A stretch of DNA of 59,205 nt from Bdellovibrionaceae bacterium UBA2351 (GCA_002344565.1 DDTZ01000020.1:1-59205); one strand, 5' to 3'. Positions 16,792-25,858 are shown, numbered from the stretch's first letter. Translations and numbers: made by a program. Notes: a model not told the origin generated them from the letters alone.

Positions 16792-18393
16792 GTGACCGAA
16801 GATCAAAAGATCCTCGTTGCGCTTGAACTAGAACAGCTTAAGCGCAAAATGCAGAATCAAAAATACATCTTAACAGATACTATGATTGGAGAGTCGTTGG
16901 TTGCCCCAACGGCTCTTACTTTTAGTTTGTTCGAAATGGGTATCCAAAATAATAGATCTATTGCTCATGCAATGAAGAGATTAGGGTTTCCGTTTCACCA
17001 CCGCTCCTCGGAGCCGGCTGCTTATGAGCGAATTTTCGGGCGCCCTTATATTAATGTAACTGCGTACGTGCAAGCCTCTATACCGTCTTGGCCAATTGAT
17101 ATTTCAGCTAACGGGAAAATCAAAACGTCGGTGAAACCATCGATTATCTTTTTGTGGCCGTTAGTGGTGTTTCAGTTGGCGAAAATAGTATTAAAGACTA
17201 AACGTTTTGCAGCCACCGCGATAACAGAGTGGCAATTTTTAAAACATCAAAGCATACTTCAGATTTCAGAAAATGAACAACGATCGGATTTGCTTCAGCA
17301 AATGAATGAGGCCGTTGATGTCAGCCAGAAATTTTTTTCGTTTCATATCGCCACTGATTTTTGTTTTGCGGGCATTCAGATCTTGCTAAAAATTTTGCAT
17401 CGATGGTTGAATTTGCCTCATGACATAAATGTTTGGGATCCTGGATTTGAAGAAATGCCTCTGATTCAATTCCACTTAGATTTGTGGAAGCTCAGTCATG
17501 ATAAAATTTCAAAAGAATCGTTTATCCAAAAACATGGAAATCGCAGTCATAAAGATTGGGAAATATCAGCAGCTAGATTTTATGAAGATAGTTCAGAATT
17601 GGGCAAACTGATCGAAGGTTTGAAATCTAAAGAAAATTTCGAAACTGTTTTTCAGCAGCAGCAAGTTGAAAAAACAAAACGTCAAACGCAAATAAAAGAA
17701 CAATTGGGTGCAACTACTTCATTATATAAGAACTTGTATTTGAAATTAGGCCAGCGTTATTCCGAAATTTTTATTTTAAGGGAAGACTCTAAACGCCTTT
17801 GTTTTGATTGGATCGCTTTATTTCGTCGTATTGTTCTAAAGATCCAGGACACGTGCGGATGGGACGATGTTGTATTTCATTTGTCTTTAGACGAACTAAA
17901 GTGGGCTCTTGAATCAAAAGTGTCTTCAAAGCGCGCGGAAGTTTTTGCAATGGCCGCTGCTCGTAAACAGGCGATCGATCGGTTATCTCAAATAAAATTA
18001 CCGGCGTTAGTCGATACCAGTCGTCTTGATGAAATTCTAAAATCACCCCAGTCGCCCCTAGGTAAGGATCTGGTGTGCCTGTCCCCTGGAGTGGTTGAAG
18101 GCAATGTAATAGTTGTTAATTCGGCATTGGATTGTCAGGCCATTGGTGAGAATCATATCGTAGTGACGCGTTTTGTGGATCCTCAGTATATTCCTTTCAT
18201 GATCAAAGCAAAGGGTTGGATATTAGAGCAGGGCAGTTTACTTGGACACTCATCTATTCTGGCCCGAGAGGCACTGATTCCTGTTATATCAAGTTATAAA
18301 GGAGCTACTGACGAACTTGTTCAGGGCACGCGTATTTTATTAGACGCCAATGCTGGTGAGGTTCACCAGGTCCAAGGTCCAGAAGCGTCTTGA
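16792..18393 (+). CDS. PEP-synthase-like protein lacking the ATP-grasp domain (middle + swivel domains)
   Basis: 533 residues with a GTG start 8 bases after the previous stop; no strong ribosome binding site is visible, so it is probably coupled. The N-terminus goes straight into the middle-domain motif (ILTDTMIGESLVAPTALTFS, equivalent to W-T-x-x-N-x-x-E-x-x-P-x-x-x-S-P-L-x-W-S). The last 110 residues are a swivel domain with GSLLGHSSILARE, in which His486 aligns with the phosphorylated His; the preceding residues are EQGS in place of the usual ETGG. No ATP-binding module is present and no upstream remnant is visible. It may be phosphorylated by the ATP-grasp domain of the 5347-7785 protein, or use a pre-phosphorylated substrate. 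Function inferred. Confidence 0.75.
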   Translation: MTEDQKILVALELEQLKRKMQNQKYILTDTMIGESLVAPTALTFSLFEMGIQNNRSIAHAMKRLGFPFHHRSSEPAAYERIFGRPYINVTAYVQASIPSWPIDISANGKIKTSVKPSIIFLWPLVVFQLAKIVLKTKRFAATAITEWQFLKHQSILQISENEQRSDLLQQMNEAVDVSQKFFSFHIATDFCFAGIQILLKILHRWLNLPHDINVWDPGFEEMPLIQFHLDLWKLSHDKISKESFIQKHGNRSHKDWEISAARFYEDSSELGKLIEGLKSKENFETVFQQQQVEKTKRQTQIKEQLGATTSLYKNLYLKLGQRYSEIFILREDSKRLCFDWIALFRRIVLKIQDTCGWDDVVFHLSLDELKWALESKVSSKRAEVFAMAAARKQAIDRLSQIKLPALVDTSRLDEILKSPQSPLGKDLVCLSPGVVEGNVIVVNSALDCQAIGENHIVVTRFVDPQYIPFMIKAKGWILEQGSLLGHSSILAREALIPVISSYKGATDELVQGTRILLDANAGEVHQVQGPEAS

Positions 18394-18434
18394 TGGCATT
18401 GATCGTGCTTTCTTTCTGTTCTACACAGGAGCGC

Positions 18435-18926
18435 ATGATGAACATAAATCCCCCAATGTTTAATGAAGGTCCGATTGCTTCACTGATGCGATTAAAAAGC
18501 ATGAGCTTGGCAGAGTCCAAAAAAGATTTTCAAAAACGCCATGTTGTTGTGGAGATCGTGTACTTGTCCGGCGAAAACAGGTGGCAAATGTCGTTCGTTA
18601 AAAATCAAAATATCATTTTCCAAAAAACATTTTCGAAATCCTGTCGGTCTGCGATCATTGATTGGTTCCGGACTTATGACTTGGATCAGGACATTATCAC
18701 GTCTTCGAGAGTTCCGTGGAAGGCCCTAGAGCGTGGGGAAAAATGGGTAGTCTCTGCGTATGTAAATCGGCGTTATTGGAATCAGCTAGAGCTTCCGGCC
18801 GAGCTTTCCCTATGCCAAATAATAAAATTGCCAGAACCTCGCAAACCGCAAACGACGCATATTTTTGGCGACAGGGATGAGATGGGTAAAATCTTGCAAT
18901 TGCCTATCGTAAAAAAACGTCGCTAA
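18435..18926 (+). CDS. Hypothetical protein in biosynthetic operon
   Basis: 163 residues from ATG 18435, chosen because AGGAG lies 7 bases upstream; the frame is also open from 18390, overlapping the end of the previous gene, so a longer form is possible. Third gene of the 15158-18926 operon. The product is basic and mostly polar (VVVEIVYLSGENRWQMSFVK, SCRSAIIDWFRTYDLDQDII) with no signal peptide, membrane segment or motif that I recognise. Its end overlaps the end of the convergent P450 gene by 4 bases. Confidence 0.6.
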   Translation: MMNINPPMFNEGPIASLMRLKSMSLAESKKDFQKRHVVVEIVYLSGENRWQMSFVKNQNIIFQKTFSKSCRSAIIDWFRTYDLDQDIITSSRVPWKALERGEKWVVSAYVNRRYWNQLELPAELSLCQIIKLPEPRKPQTTHIFGDRDEMGKILQLPIVKKRR

Positions 18927-20233
18927 ACCTTTAGTGCGTGAAGCCAGTGCGCGGTCTTTGGTTTAAGCACAACACTCACGCTTGGTGTAAGGTCAACGTG
19001 AGCGCAGCGCAAATTAAAATTACGTAAGATTTGATACAGAATCCACTTTCCTTCCATCAGGGCCAATTGACTTCCAATACATGAACGTGGACCTGAGGAA
19101 AATGGAAAGAACGCTTTTTTATTGTAGTCTTTTTCGAATCGCTGGGGCTTAAACTCGTTTGGCTGATCCCAATATTTGTCACTGCGATGAGTGACATAGG
19201 GACAAATATTTATTGTGCTGCCTGCGGGAATAGGGAAACCTAAAATAGAATCTGCTCCAACGGAATCACGAGATATCATCCATACGGGCGGGAATAGGCG
19301 CATGGATTCTTTCAAAATATTTTCTAGGGGTAAAAGCTGAGCCAAGTCTGCATATTCAGAAATATCTGTTGATCGCGCAAATTCAGTAGCATCAATGAGC
19401 TTACTTGGGTTTTTTAGCAATAGTAAAAGTGTCCAGCTGAGCATATTGGCTGACGTTTCATGGCCAGCCATCACAAATGTAATCAATTGATCTTTTACCA
19501 GGTGGTCGCTGATTTCATGAGGATTTTTAGCTTGTTCTTGCAATAAAGTTTCCAAGTAGTCTTGATACTGACCCAGATTTTCTTTTCTCTTGTTGATAAT
19601 TTCCAACATCAATTTATCGATCGTAGCTTTGTATGAATTGAATTTCCTACCTCTGGCGGTGAGATAATATTCGTTCCAGTCAATAAACGCTTCCATTCGA
19701 TGATTCATAAATGAAACGCAGTATTCAAAAGCCGGAGACAGAACTTCCGTTTGTGAAGATAAATCTAAATGAAACATGGTTTGGCTTATAATCGACAACG
19801 TAAGTTCGATCATTTGCGATTGGGGGTTCATACCCTTGTTCTTTTCAATCCGATGGATAGCCGCCTCTGTAACATTTTTTATAGTTTGAAAATAGTCTTT
19901 CATGGCCGGCGGCGCAAAACCAGGTTGGGCCGCTTTGCGCATCTGTTGCCACTGTTGACCTTCTGCTGTCACTAAACCAGCACCTAAAAATGTCTTTAGT
20001 TTTTCATAGCGTTTGCTCTTTATGTAATTCTTATGATTGCCAACAAGAATATGCTGGACGGCCTCTGGGTCGTAGCACACGTAGCGGAGGGATCGTCCCT
20101 TTTGAAATCGTACAAGGCCTCCGTATTTAGTGTGCATGGAAAGAAATGTTCCCAGTGGATCATGAATCAACTGCGGGATAATGCCAACTAAAGGTAGACT
20201 ATTAGGGCCCGGAGGCGCAAGATTAAGAGACAT
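18923..20233 (-). CDS. Cytochrome P450
   Basis: 436 residues from ATG 20233 (MSLNLAPPGPNSLPLVG, a typical proline-rich P450 start); an upstream ATG in the same frame adds 49 unlikely residues. All core motifs are present: I-helix oxygen-binding FVMAGHETSANMLSW, ExxR in LKESMRLFPPVW, the PxRF-type segment FKPQRFEKDY, and haem loop FSSGPRSCIGSQ with Cys385. The pattern is closest to fatty-acid or lipid hydroxylases of the CYP102/CYP4-like type. It is soluble by sequence and needs separate redox partners, none of which is encoded nearby. Divergent from the SDR gene, with only 19 bases between the two starts. Likely hydroxylates the lipid intermediate of the cluster. Confidence 0.92.
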   Translation of the reverse strand: MSLNLAPPGPNSLPLVGIIPQLIHDPLGTFLSMHTKYGGLVRFQKGRSLRYVCYDPEAVQHILVGNHKNYIKSKRYEKLKTFLGAGLVTAEGQQWQQMRKAAQPGFAPPAMKDYFQTIKNVTEAAIHRIEKNKGMNPQSQMIELTLSIISQTMFHLDLSSQTEVLSPAFEYCVSFMNHRMEAFIDWNEYYLTARGRKFNSYKATIDKLMLEIINKRKENLGQYQDYLETLLQEQAKNPHEISDHLVKDQLITFVMAGHETSANMLSWTLLLLLKNPSKLIDATEFARSTDISEYADLAQLLPLENILKESMRLFPPVWMISRDSVGADSILGFPIPAGSTINICPYVTHRSDKYWDQPNEFKPQRFEKDYNKKAFFPFSSGPRSCIGSQLALMEGKWILYQILRNFNLRCAHVDLTPSVSVVLKPKTAHWLHALKV

Positions 20234-20252
20234 TATTAGGATTGTAGACGCT

Positions 20253-21005
20253 ATGGAATTGAAAGACAAAACTATTATTATCTTTGGAGCCTCGAGTGGA
20301 ATCGGCGAAGCCTTGGCTCGTAGTCTATCAAAGGATAATCGAGTCGGAACATTTAGTCGTCGCCCGTTTAACAGTCCCAATCAAAATAGTCTTCATGTTC
20401 AAGGAGATGTCACAAAGCCTGAGGACATTAAAAATGCAATGACCGTATTTAAAGACAAATGGGCGGCTATTGACGGTTTTATCTATAGTGTCGGAAAAGC
20501 TCAGATTACAGATTTTAAAAAGTTTCAAGCAGATGATGTCCGTAAACTTATGGACACTAATTTTTTTGGTTTTCTAAATTGTTTAGAAGCTATACTTCCT
20601 GATTTGTTGACGCAGAAAACGGGAATGATCGGCATGGTGTCGGCACTGATGGTTGGGCGTAGTTTACCAAATGGAGCCGCCTATTTTTCTACTAAAGCGG
20701 CTCAGCATGTATTTTTTGAAGGCCTCCGTATGGATCTGCAGAATCAAGGACTGCATTTCTTTGAAATTCGTCCAGGTTTAGTGGATACGCCGATGGCTCG
20801 CGAAGTAGATGTTAAGTCGGACAAGATGTGGAGTGCTGACAAGGCGGCTCAGCATATCATTCAACAAATGAAAAGAAATGAAACTGATATTTCTTTTCCA
20901 TTGGATTTGAAATTAGTGACTCAGTCTTTAAATGTATTGCCGGATTCTGCGTATTTTAAAATAGTAAAGTCCCAGATGGATAAAAACTTTAGAAATAAAA
21001 ACTAG
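20253..21005 (+). CDS. Short-chain dehydrogenase/reductase
   Basis: 250 residues from ATG 20253; the frame is open further upstream, but that sequence lies inside the P450 gene. The NAD(P) motif is IIIFGASSGIGEALARSL, the catalytic Ser lies in GMVSALMVG and the YxxxK pair in AAYFSTKAAQHVF, followed by IRPGLVDTPMA. This is a classical SDR, 3-oxoacyl reductase-like. Plausible substrates are the ketone from the alpha-oxoamine synthase or the alcohol made by the P450. Convergent with the ThiL-like gene, 7 bases apart. Confidence 0.88.
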   Translation: MELKDKTIIIFGASSGIGEALARSLSKDNRVGTFSRRPFNSPNQNSLHVQGDVTKPEDIKNAMTVFKDKWAAIDGFIYSVGKAQITDFKKFQADDVRKLMDTNFFGFLNCLEAILPDLLTQKTGMIGMVSALMVGRSLPNGAAYFSTKAAQHVFFEGLRMDLQNQGLHFFEIRPGLVDTPMAREVDVKSDKMWSADKAAQHIIQQMKRNETDISFPLDLKLVTQSLNVLPDSAYFKIVKSQMDKNFRNKN

Positions 21006-21012
21006 TAGTTGA

Positions 21013-22056
21013 TTAAAAGCCTAGATCTTTACCCAAGTTTAAAAACGCTTTCATATAAGCCTGTTGATCATTCGATCGATCGCAATACAAATTTCTCGCT
21101 ATGGATGCGTCGTAAATGATTGAAGCGCCAGAAGAGTTTTTTAGGTGAACTCCTGGTTGAGCCGTTACTTCGCCAATTAAAACTAAATCATTAAACTGTT
21201 TGCGATACTCAGCTTCAAACGTATCCGATAGAGCGCTCGGGATACTAAAGATTAATTCATAGTCGCCAAACTCACCTGCTAATAGTGTCCAAGACGACAA
21301 CGAGTATTTAGATCGCGCCTGCTCGGCCAGTGGATGTAGCAACGTATCCAGTGACTGCGGACACGAAATACCTTTACCGTTCACACGAACAAGTAGATCC
21401 AATGAATTTAAAAAACCATCGCTAGAATCTATCATGCTCGTTGCGTAGGATTTTATAGTTTGTGCTTCTTTCACTCGGGCGTGTGCTAGAAAATCGGCCT
21501 CATTAGAAAGAACTTGGGCTTTGTTAAGCCAGCGTTCAGCCACTAGGCTGTTTCCTTTGCCTGGTTTTGCTGTCGAATATATTTTATCACCAATATTCAT
21601 TCCCAAACGGGTAATTGGCTTTGTATCCGAATGGCCAAGAACTGTTAAATGTAAACTAAAACCTTGCCCTGAGGCGGTGTCGCCGCCAAATAAAAACAAT
21701 CCATATTTCTGAGCAGTATCATTAATGCCGAGCAATACGTTTTCAACAAAGGCGTGATCATGACTTCGACCAATGATCACGCCCTGTAGAAATCCCTTAG
21801 GATAAACGCCCACTGCGGCTAGATCGCTGAGTGCGGTTTCTAGTGCGTGACGACCAAGATTGCGAGGATCGGTAATTAACCCCCAAGCCTGTTCGTCGCC
21901 GACGATATCTAAGCTGAACGCTAGATAACTATTTGCGGACATTTGCAAAATCTCGGCGTCGCTTTGAAAAAGGGTTTCAGATTGCAAAGGACTGCGCTTA
22001 AAAAGCTGAAGGTGTTGATGTAAACTAGTAAACTCGGTCAATTGATTCAGCTTCAT
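21013..22056 (-). CDS. ThiL-like kinase (AIR synthase superfamily), copy 1
   Basis: 347 residues from ATG 22056; its start overlaps the stop of the DAGK-like gene as ATGA, which settles the start over an ATG at 22107. ThiL phosphorylates thiamine monophosphate to the diphosphate. Family signatures are FSLDIV, TALSDLAAVG, FLFGGDTASG, MIDSSDGFLNSLD and GEFGDYELIFSIP. The metal-binding GDD of true ThiL aligns with QSDAEIL, so one Asp is missing, and the GGEDYEL motif carries an insertion (GEFGDYEL). It shares FKRSP and SDAEIL with the second copy (26559-27605), so the two are paralogs. Five genes (25858 to 21013) form one operon. It probably phosphorylates a non-thiamine phosphate ester. Confidence 0.75.
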   Translation of the reverse strand: MKLNQLTEFTSLHQHLQLFKRSPLQSETLFQSDAEILQMSANSYLAFSLDIVGDEQAWGLITDPRNLGRHALETALSDLAAVGVYPKGFLQGVIIGRSHDHAFVENVLLGINDTAQKYGLFLFGGDTASGQGFSLHLTVLGHSDTKPITRLGMNIGDKIYSTAKPGKGNSLVAERWLNKAQVLSNEADFLAHARVKEAQTIKSYATSMIDSSDGFLNSLDLLVRVNGKGISCPQSLDTLLHPLAEQARSKYSLSSWTLLAGEFGDYELIFSIPSALSDTFEAEYRKQFNDLVLIGEVTAQPGVHLKNSSGASIIYDASIARNLYCDRSNDQQAYMKAFLNLGKDLGF

Positions 22057-22973
22057 CCCAATACCCCTGAATGATGAGTCATTATATTTAATTTTTGAGG
22101 TATGCACTCGATAATAAATTCTTTACCGTAGTAGATTTCGCCGTCAAGTTCTAAAGGAATTTCCTGTGCGGCTTTTAAAGACAGAGATTTTCCTTTGAAT
22201 TCAACGTGAGTGGGTGATGGGTATTCATTTTTCATAGTTAATTGCCAGAATACATTAAGAGTATGAAGTGGGCCTTGATCTTCGAATAGATGGAAATCTA
22301 GCAGTCCACTTTGGGGCGAGTTTTTTCGTTCGAAAAAGTAATCGCCAGTGTAGTGTTTAGCTTTCAAGAATTGAATATTTAAATATTTTTTCTGGGCGGC
22401 TCCATCTATGGAAACGGGTGTCGCAGAATACTTAAATAGGCTTTTTATAAAGATATAGTTATTTGCAGCTTCCGTCGACAGCCTCTTTAGTTTTTGAGTC
22501 AGTCCTCCAGGATAATTGAAAAGTAAATTTCCTAGTGCTAGAAAACCTATCGAGCCATTGGCTGCAAAGAATTTAGTTTCTTGTCGGCCATCTGCTGTTT
22601 TGAAAAAAACTTTTCCAATATCGATTCGCGTGGTTAAGGCAGGGTCCGCGACTACGGGAACATCATGTAAACGTTGAGTTGCGACCGATTTTAAAAAACT
22701 GCAAGAACTGCCAAGACCAAAAATTCCCAGGCGAACCCGCTCGAAGTCCGCATCACCTTGAAGTACCGAGTTAATCACGTGATGTAGCGTCCCGTCACCG
22801 CCGCCAATATACAAATCGTTATTGGATTGGATATGTTTTCGCATACGCTGAGTAATTTCTACTGGCGGTAAAAATACGGCTTTTAAATGAGGAAAATCAG
22901 ATGCTATCTTGTTCCATTTGAACTGTGCATTCTGACCATAGGAATCTTGATTGATAAATATTTCAGATGGCAT
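22053..22973 (-). CDS. Diacylglycerol kinase-family lipid kinase
   Basis: 306 residues. The DAGK/sphingosine kinase catalytic signature is LYIGGGDGTLHHVINSVLQ, followed by LGIFGLGSSCSFLKSV. The C-terminal beta domain ends with LDGEIYYGKEFIIECIPQKL, equivalent to the family's D-G-E motif. Members phosphorylate diacylglycerol, sphingoid bases, ceramide or similar lipids with ATP. The start overlaps the TMK-like gene by 11 bases and the stop overlaps the ThiL-like start. Placed two genes from an alpha-oxoamine synthase, a long-chain-base or ceramide kinase role is attractive; in Caulobacter a DAGK-family ceramide kinase is encoded near serine palmitoyltransferase. Confidence 0.82.
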   Translation of the reverse strand: MPSEIFINQDSYGQNAQFKWNKIASDFPHLKAVFLPPVEITQRMRKHIQSNNDLYIGGGDGTLHHVINSVLQGDADFERVRLGIFGLGSSCSFLKSVATQRLHDVPVVADPALTTRIDIGKVFFKTADGRQETKFFAANGSIGFLALGNLLFNYPGGLTQKLKRLSTEAANNYIFIKSLFKYSATPVSIDGAAQKKYLNIQFLKAKHYTGDYFFERKNSPQSGLLDFHLFEDQGPLHTLNVFWQLTMKNEYPSPTHVEFKGKSLSLKAAQEIPLELDGEIYYGKEFIIECIPQKLNIMTHHSGVLG

Positions 22974-23559
22974 CGGGAAATAATTGAGTTTTCACCCGGA
23001 TTTGTTCAAACACTTTAGCGGCATCCAAATCACCATCAATTTGGGTGACATTTTCAAGTTGCGAAAGGTAGTGTTCGAGGTTTTCTTTGTATTGATCTAG
23101 TTTGTCCCAAAAAAGTTTTTCATACGTAGACTGTTCGGTTTTGCGTGCCTTAATCGTTTCCGTAGAGCACTTAAGGTAAATCACTTTATCAGGATATTTA
23201 AAGTGAGTCTCAATGGAAAACCAAAGGGAAAGAGGGCTGCCCAGTAAATGCTCGCTAGCCGCGTATTTGGGGAGGCCCGCATTAAAAATAACCAGGTCGT
23301 AGGCATCAAAATCAACTTGTTTTTCACTTTGGAGAAGTACGGATTGTAAAAACAGCGAACGGGCTGCCGGCGTCATTTTTGTAAGAAAGATATCTAGAGT
23401 ATTTTTCATTTCAATTTGTGGAACGGAAACAAATAATTTCAAGCTGTCCCAAATTGAATAGGCTAGAACTTTTTTATTCTTAAGCTTGCAATAGTTAACA
23501 ATGTTTTCAATTTGAGTATCTTTGCCAGATCCATCCAGACCTGTGATAACCCACTTCAT
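22963..23559 (-). CDS. Thymidylate kinase-like P-loop kinase
   Basis: 198 residues with Walker A VITGLDGSGKDTQIENIV and a DLVIFNAGLPKYAASEHLLG stretch in the DRY/LID area, then VIYLKCSTETIKARK, as in dTMP kinases. The usual D-R-Y/W-x-x-S of true Tmk is absent and the protein is shorter than most, so a housekeeping role is doubtful. Tmk-type enzymes add a phosphate to a phosphate monoester. The ATG shares one base with the stop of the oxoamine synthase (TAATG). In context it may convert a lipid monophosphate to a diphosphate; this is inference. Confidence 0.68.
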   Translation of the reverse strand: MKWVITGLDGSGKDTQIENIVNYCKLKNKKVLAYSIWDSLKLFVSVPQIEMKNTLDIFLTKMTPAARSLFLQSVLLQSEKQVDFDAYDLVIFNAGLPKYAASEHLLGSPLSLWFSIETHFKYPDKVIYLKCSTETIKARKTEQSTYEKLFWDKLDQYKENLEHYLSQLENVTQIDGDLDAAKVFEQIRVKTQLFPDAI

Positions 23560-24836
23560 TACGCGTATCTCGCATAAGTAGATTTCAAAATATCAACAGC
23601 ATCTTGAATGTCTTTTTGAGTGTGCGTTGCCATCAAGGACACGCGGAAACGTTCGCCACCTTTAGGAACTCCAGGAGGTTCTATGGGGTTAACAAACAAT
23701 CCATTTTCGTGAAGTTTCTGCGATAGTACGCGGAAACTTTCCGGAGTGGGTGGGAACACCGGAACGATGGCGCTACCAGTGCGAGTATACTTGATACCGG
23801 CTTTGTCTAAGCAGTCGTAGAAGAATTTAATATTTGCATGTAGTTTGTCTACACGTTCTGTTGATCGCTCTAAAATATCTAAGCAAGCTAAAATTACGGC
23901 CATTGAAACAGGAGATAAAGAGGCCGTAAAAAAATAGGGGCGCGAGAAGAATCTTAAAAAATTAATAGTATTCTTGTCGGCAGCGAAGAAGCCACCAGTG
24001 ATAGAGAAGGCTTTCGAGAATGTACCCATCGCATACTGCAAACGATGCGTAATGCCGACCTCTTCGGCCATGCCTCGCCCTTTACCCATTACGCCAGTTC
24101 CGTGGGCGTCATCGATTACATATTTAGCTTCATATTTTTCACAAACGTCAGAGATTTCTTTAACAGGTGCCAATTCACCGTTCATTGAATACACGCCCTG
24201 AGTGGTTACCCAAAGATCACGTTTAGTATCTTTGTCGCGGTATTTTTTTAGCATTTTTTCTAGGTCGGCTGGATCGTTGTGATTAAAACGGAACGCTGTT
24301 TTTCTGCCGAGCTTAATTCCATCCACAACAGAAGCATGTGAAATTTCATCAAAGAATAAAAGTGCGGAATCTGAGACAAGAGTCGTTACCCAAGTTAGGC
24401 TGGTCATATAGCCCGATGGTAAAATGATGCAATCTTCTTTGCCTTTGAAGTGGGCGAGGCGTTCTTCTACCGTTCTATGCAATTGAGAGGTGCCATTTAA
24501 TAACATTGGGCCGCCCATACCCAACCCTTGCGTATCTATAGCTTGTTTTGCTTTTTCTTTAACTTCTGGATCGTTCGCAAAACCAAGGTAGTTATTAGAA
24601 CCCATCATGATCATGTCGATAATTTTCCCAGATATCGGGTCCTTAACTAAAACGCGACGATCAACTGGCGAAATAATCTCTCGATGATAAAGTAATTTGC
24701 CTTCATTATATAGGGGGCGAAAATAACTTTCAAAAAAATCAACGTCGGCGTCGATCTGTCCTTTAAACTGACTTGCAAGAGTAAGTAAGTTAACCGCATC
24801 TGATGTATTGTCATTCCAAGTGGTCGAATTATCCAT
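23559..24836 (-). CDS. Alpha-oxoamine synthase (serine palmitoyltransferase/KBL/BioF family)
   Basis: 425 residues. PLP-dependent enzymes of this family condense an amino acid with an acyl thioester and release CO2. Visible features are SNNYLGFANDP, LGMGGPMLLNGTSQLH, DEISHASVVDG (His167 stacks on PLP), IDDAHGTGVMGKGRG and the Schiff-base lysine Lys275 in GTFSKAFSITGGF, and the C-terminus LFVNPIEPPGVPKGGERFRV. Subfamily (serine palmitoyltransferase, CAI-1-type or other) is not certain. Second gene of the 25858-21013 operon, 2 bases after an extended SDR that could reduce its ketone, and upstream of lipid kinases. The whole set resembles bacterial sphingolipid synthesis. BioF is less likely, as no other biotin genes are nearby. 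Confidence 0.85.
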   Translation of the reverse strand: MDNSTTWNDNTSDAVNLLTLASQFKGQIDADVDFFESYFRPLYNEGKLLYHREIISPVDRRVLVKDPISGKIIDMIMMGSNNYLGFANDPEVKEKAKQAIDTQGLGMGGPMLLNGTSQLHRTVEERLAHFKGKEDCIILPSGYMTSLTWVTTLVSDSALLFFDEISHASVVDGIKLGRKTAFRFNHNDPADLEKMLKKYRDKDTKRDLWVTTQGVYSMNGELAPVKEISDVCEKYEAKYVIDDAHGTGVMGKGRGMAEEVGITHRLQYAMGTFSKAFSITGGFFAADKNTINFLRFFSRPYFFTASLSPVSMAVILACLDILERSTERVDKLHANIKFFYDCLDKAGIKYTRTGSAIVPVFPPTPESFRVLSQKLHENGLFVNPIEPPGVPKGGERFRVSLMATHTQKDIQDAVDILKSTYARYA

Positions 24837-24838
24837 TT

Positions 24839-25858
24839 TTAGAGCGTAAGTTTTTTATAGGGCCTTGTCCACGAATTTTGCTGATACCATTTGTAAGTTG
24901 AAGATATGGTTTCATTCAAATTATGCGAATAGTTGAAATTCATATCCGCCGTGAATTCTGTGGTGTCGAAAACCCAGTAAGGAGCCATGATCTCGTCTAT
25001 TTTGTTTAGATTTTTATTCGTTTTTTTGCCAGTAAAAAACTCGATCCAATCAAAAAATTTTAAGTATAGCCAAGTCAATGTATAGTTTAAATATAAAATC
25101 TTAAGAGGCTTTCCTAGAAAGGATTCTATAGCCATCTGCATTTGATTCCAATTGGCGGTTTCAGGATAGGCAATATGATAGATTCTATTTATCTTATCAG
25201 AGAACAACGCGGTTTGAATGGCTGAAACTAAATCAGCAACGTGAACAAACTGAAAAATTTTATTTTTCTGTCCAAGTATGGGAAACTGACCTTTGTCGGC
25301 CGTTTGAAATATTTCAAGAAACGTCTTGTCTTCAGGGCCTAGAATGGGCGCAGGTCTAAAAATAACTGAAGGGAGTCCAGAGCTTAAAACCTTTTTTTCT
25401 GCGAGGAGTTTGGTTTCTCCGTAAAATGAAAGTGGACGAGGTGTTGCTGAAGACCTCAATTTATTAGACTCCGAGTCACTTGGGCCAAGAGCGCTTTGAG
25501 ATGAAAGAAAAATAATTTTTTTTAAGTTCTTTGGGAGTTGAGCCAGTAGTTCCTGAGTAACGACTAGATTCGATTCCAGGTAGCTATCGTATTTAGCCCC
25601 CAGCATCGTTCCAGCACAATGCACAACGTACTGAATCGGTGCCAGTGACTGTGTTAACTGTCCCAGCTCTTTAAAGGTTCCTGATAGAATTTTTAGATGT
25701 TTATAATCCAAAGAGCCCCATTTAGTTTTGAATACATCAACCTGGCTCGGCAGCATAAACGCGTACACGGTGTAGTGTTTCGTGAGTGCGCGGCAGACAT
25801 GAGTGCCAACGAAACCGTCTGCGCCAGTGACTAAAATAATTGTTTCTCTTGTGTTCAT
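24839..25858 (-). CDS. Extended SDR, NAD-dependent epimerase/dehydratase-like reductase
   Basis: 339 residues. The Rossmann motif is ILVTGADGFVGTHVCRAL, active site Ser in FLSSQSALGPSD and YxxxK in FYGETKLLAEK, followed by VIFRPAPILGPED. This is the extended SDR pattern of 3-beta-hydroxysteroid dehydrogenase/epimerase-like enzymes. The bacterial ceramide reductase CerR of Caulobacter belongs to the same broad family, so reduction of a 3-oxo long-chain base is a reasonable idea. First gene of a five-gene operon; its start is 23 bases from the divergent HAD gene. Confidence 0.82.
   Translation of the reverse strand: MNTRETIILVTGADGFVGTHVCRALTKHYTVYAFMLPSQVDVFKTKWGSLDYKHLKILSGTFKELGQLTQSLAPIQYVVHCAGTMLGAKYDSYLESNLVVTQELLAQLPKNLKKIIFLSSQSALGPSDSESNKLRSSATPRPLSFYGETKLLAEKKVLSSGLPSVIFRPAPILGPEDKTFLEIFQTADKGQFPILGQKNKIFQFVHVADLVSAIQTALFSDKINRIYHIAYPETANWNQMQMAIESFLGKPLKILYLNYTLTWLYLKFFDWIEFFTGKKTNKNLNKIDEIMAPYWVFDTTEFTADMNFNYSHNLNETISSTYKWYQQNSWTRPYKKLTL

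Noticed and set aside
21013..22107. Longer start at 22107 for the first ThiL-like gene
   Set aside because: The ATG at 22056 overlaps the previous stop as ATGA and begins where the homologous sequence starts.
23559..24836. Biotin synthesis gene bioF
   Set aside because: No other biotin gene is near and the operon contains lipid-type enzymes; the broader family call is safer.
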